Shown here piece by piece: positions 14,095 to 14,476 of a stretch of DNA of 14,476 bases. The stretch spans positions 1-14,476 of the forward strand of contig CAZART010000128.1 in the NCBI GenBank assembly GCA_964487555.1. Direction: 5' to 3'. The notes beneath the pieces were generated by a model. It saw only the letters and a program-made list of their open reading frames with translations. It did not search any database and had not been told where the DNA came from. The position numbers were made by a program, and so were the translations under genes. Position 1 is the first letter of the stretch; each line of letters begins with the position of its first letter. Origin of the DNA: CAZART01 sp964487555. Lineage in GTDB: Bacteria > Bacteroidota > Rhodothermia > Rhodothermales > VXPQ01.

Positions 14095-14476
14095 ATGCGC
14101 AACTACGCATCCGCTCTATCCACGCGCTTGATTGCCATCGGCCTCCTGGCCGGATGCGACAACGCTGATAACCCCGTCGAAGAATCCGGTCCCACGCTGG
14201 TCGAAGTTCAGGAGCAGGTATTCGACCTAAGCTGCGCCGGCTGCCATAAGGACGACGAGGCGCCGGAAGGCCTCATTCTCACCGCCGGTTCTGCCTATTC
14301 GAATCTCGTCGACGTTCCCAGCGAACAGGTCCCTTCGCTGGATCGGGTCGATCCGGGGAATCCGGAAGACAGCTACCTCCTCATCAAAGTTCTAGGCGGT
14401 AATCGAATGGCACCGGGCACCTTCCAGATGCCCATCGGGCAGGATCTATCGGAGGCTCAGATCACCTTGTTGGAGG
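14095..14476 (+). CDS. Monohaem cytochrome c lipoprotein (partial, 3' end outside window)
   Basis: An ATG at 14095 opens a frame that runs off the window after 127 codons. A lipoprotein signal ends in LLAGC with lipidated C21. The c-type haem site CAGCH is at 47-51, within VFDLSCAGCHKDDEAPEGLIL, and a late RMAPGTFQMPIGQDLSEAQITLLE segment supplies candidate axial methionines and matches the usual end of a small cytochrome c domain (planctomycete-type/PSCyt1-like). The visible part is therefore nearly one complete haem domain; whatever follows is outside the window. It lies 30 bp after the sugar dehydrogenase on the same strand and is a plausible electron acceptor for the PQQ enzyme, held at the envelope by its lipid anchor. 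That partnership is inferred from position only. Confidence 0.88.
   Translation, partial: MRNYASALSTRLIAIGLLAGCDNADNPVEESGPTLVEVQEQVFDLSCAGCHKDDEAPEGLILTAGSAYSNLVDVPSEQVPSLDRVDPGNPEDSYLLIKVLGGNRMAPGTFQMPIGQDLSEAQITLLE

Overview
The window looks like a chromosomal segment of a GC-rich, Gram-negative member of the Bacteroidota/Rhodothermota side of the tree. The clues are a C-terminal type IX secretion (T9SS/Por) sorting domain on a secreted enzyme, an LpxH-type lipid A phosphatase, Bacteroidota-style promoter-like motifs, mostly weak or absent Shine-Dalgarno sequences, and many lipoproteins or outer-envelope proteins. The exact lineage (for example a marine Rhodothermales) is inference. Nearly every recognisable gene serves the cell envelope.

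Layout. 1-422 (-): start of a rhomboid protease gene, cut by the window edge just before the catalytic serine. 423-884: a divergent intergenic region with a four-unit tandem repeat of 32-33 bp and an inverted repeat around a promoter-like element. 885-4029 (+): lpxH-like phosphatase followed by a class A penicillin-binding protein. 4050-5617 (-): ispE (GTG start) followed by a small lipoprotein gene, converging on the penicillin-binding protein gene across a 20-bp gap. 5618-5932: a second divergent intergenic region with a palindrome, a short tandem repeat and a promoter candidate.

5933-14476 (+): a co-directional surface-polysaccharide cluster. Its genes encode a Wza-like SLBB export protein, a Wzz-like chain-length protein, an FkbM-family methyltransferase, an O-antigen ligase/polymerase-type membrane protein and a Wzx-like flippase. 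These are followed by a secreted PQQ-type sugar dehydrogenase with a T9SS sorting tail and a monohaem cytochrome c lipoprotein that runs off the window. From the methyltransferase through the dehydrogenase the reading frames overlap by 1-4 nt, so these four are almost certainly one translationally coupled unit.

How the genes may work together (inference): flippase, ligase/polymerase, chain-length protein and outer-membrane exporter form the core of a Wzy-type pathway, and the methyltransferase may decorate the glycan. The two terminal genes add a possible extracytoplasmic sugar-oxidising, electron-transferring module. The most unusual feature is the coupling of a T9SS-targeted PQQ dehydrogenase and a cytochrome to this cluster. 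I saw no mobile elements, CRISPR arrays, tRNA or rRNA genes.
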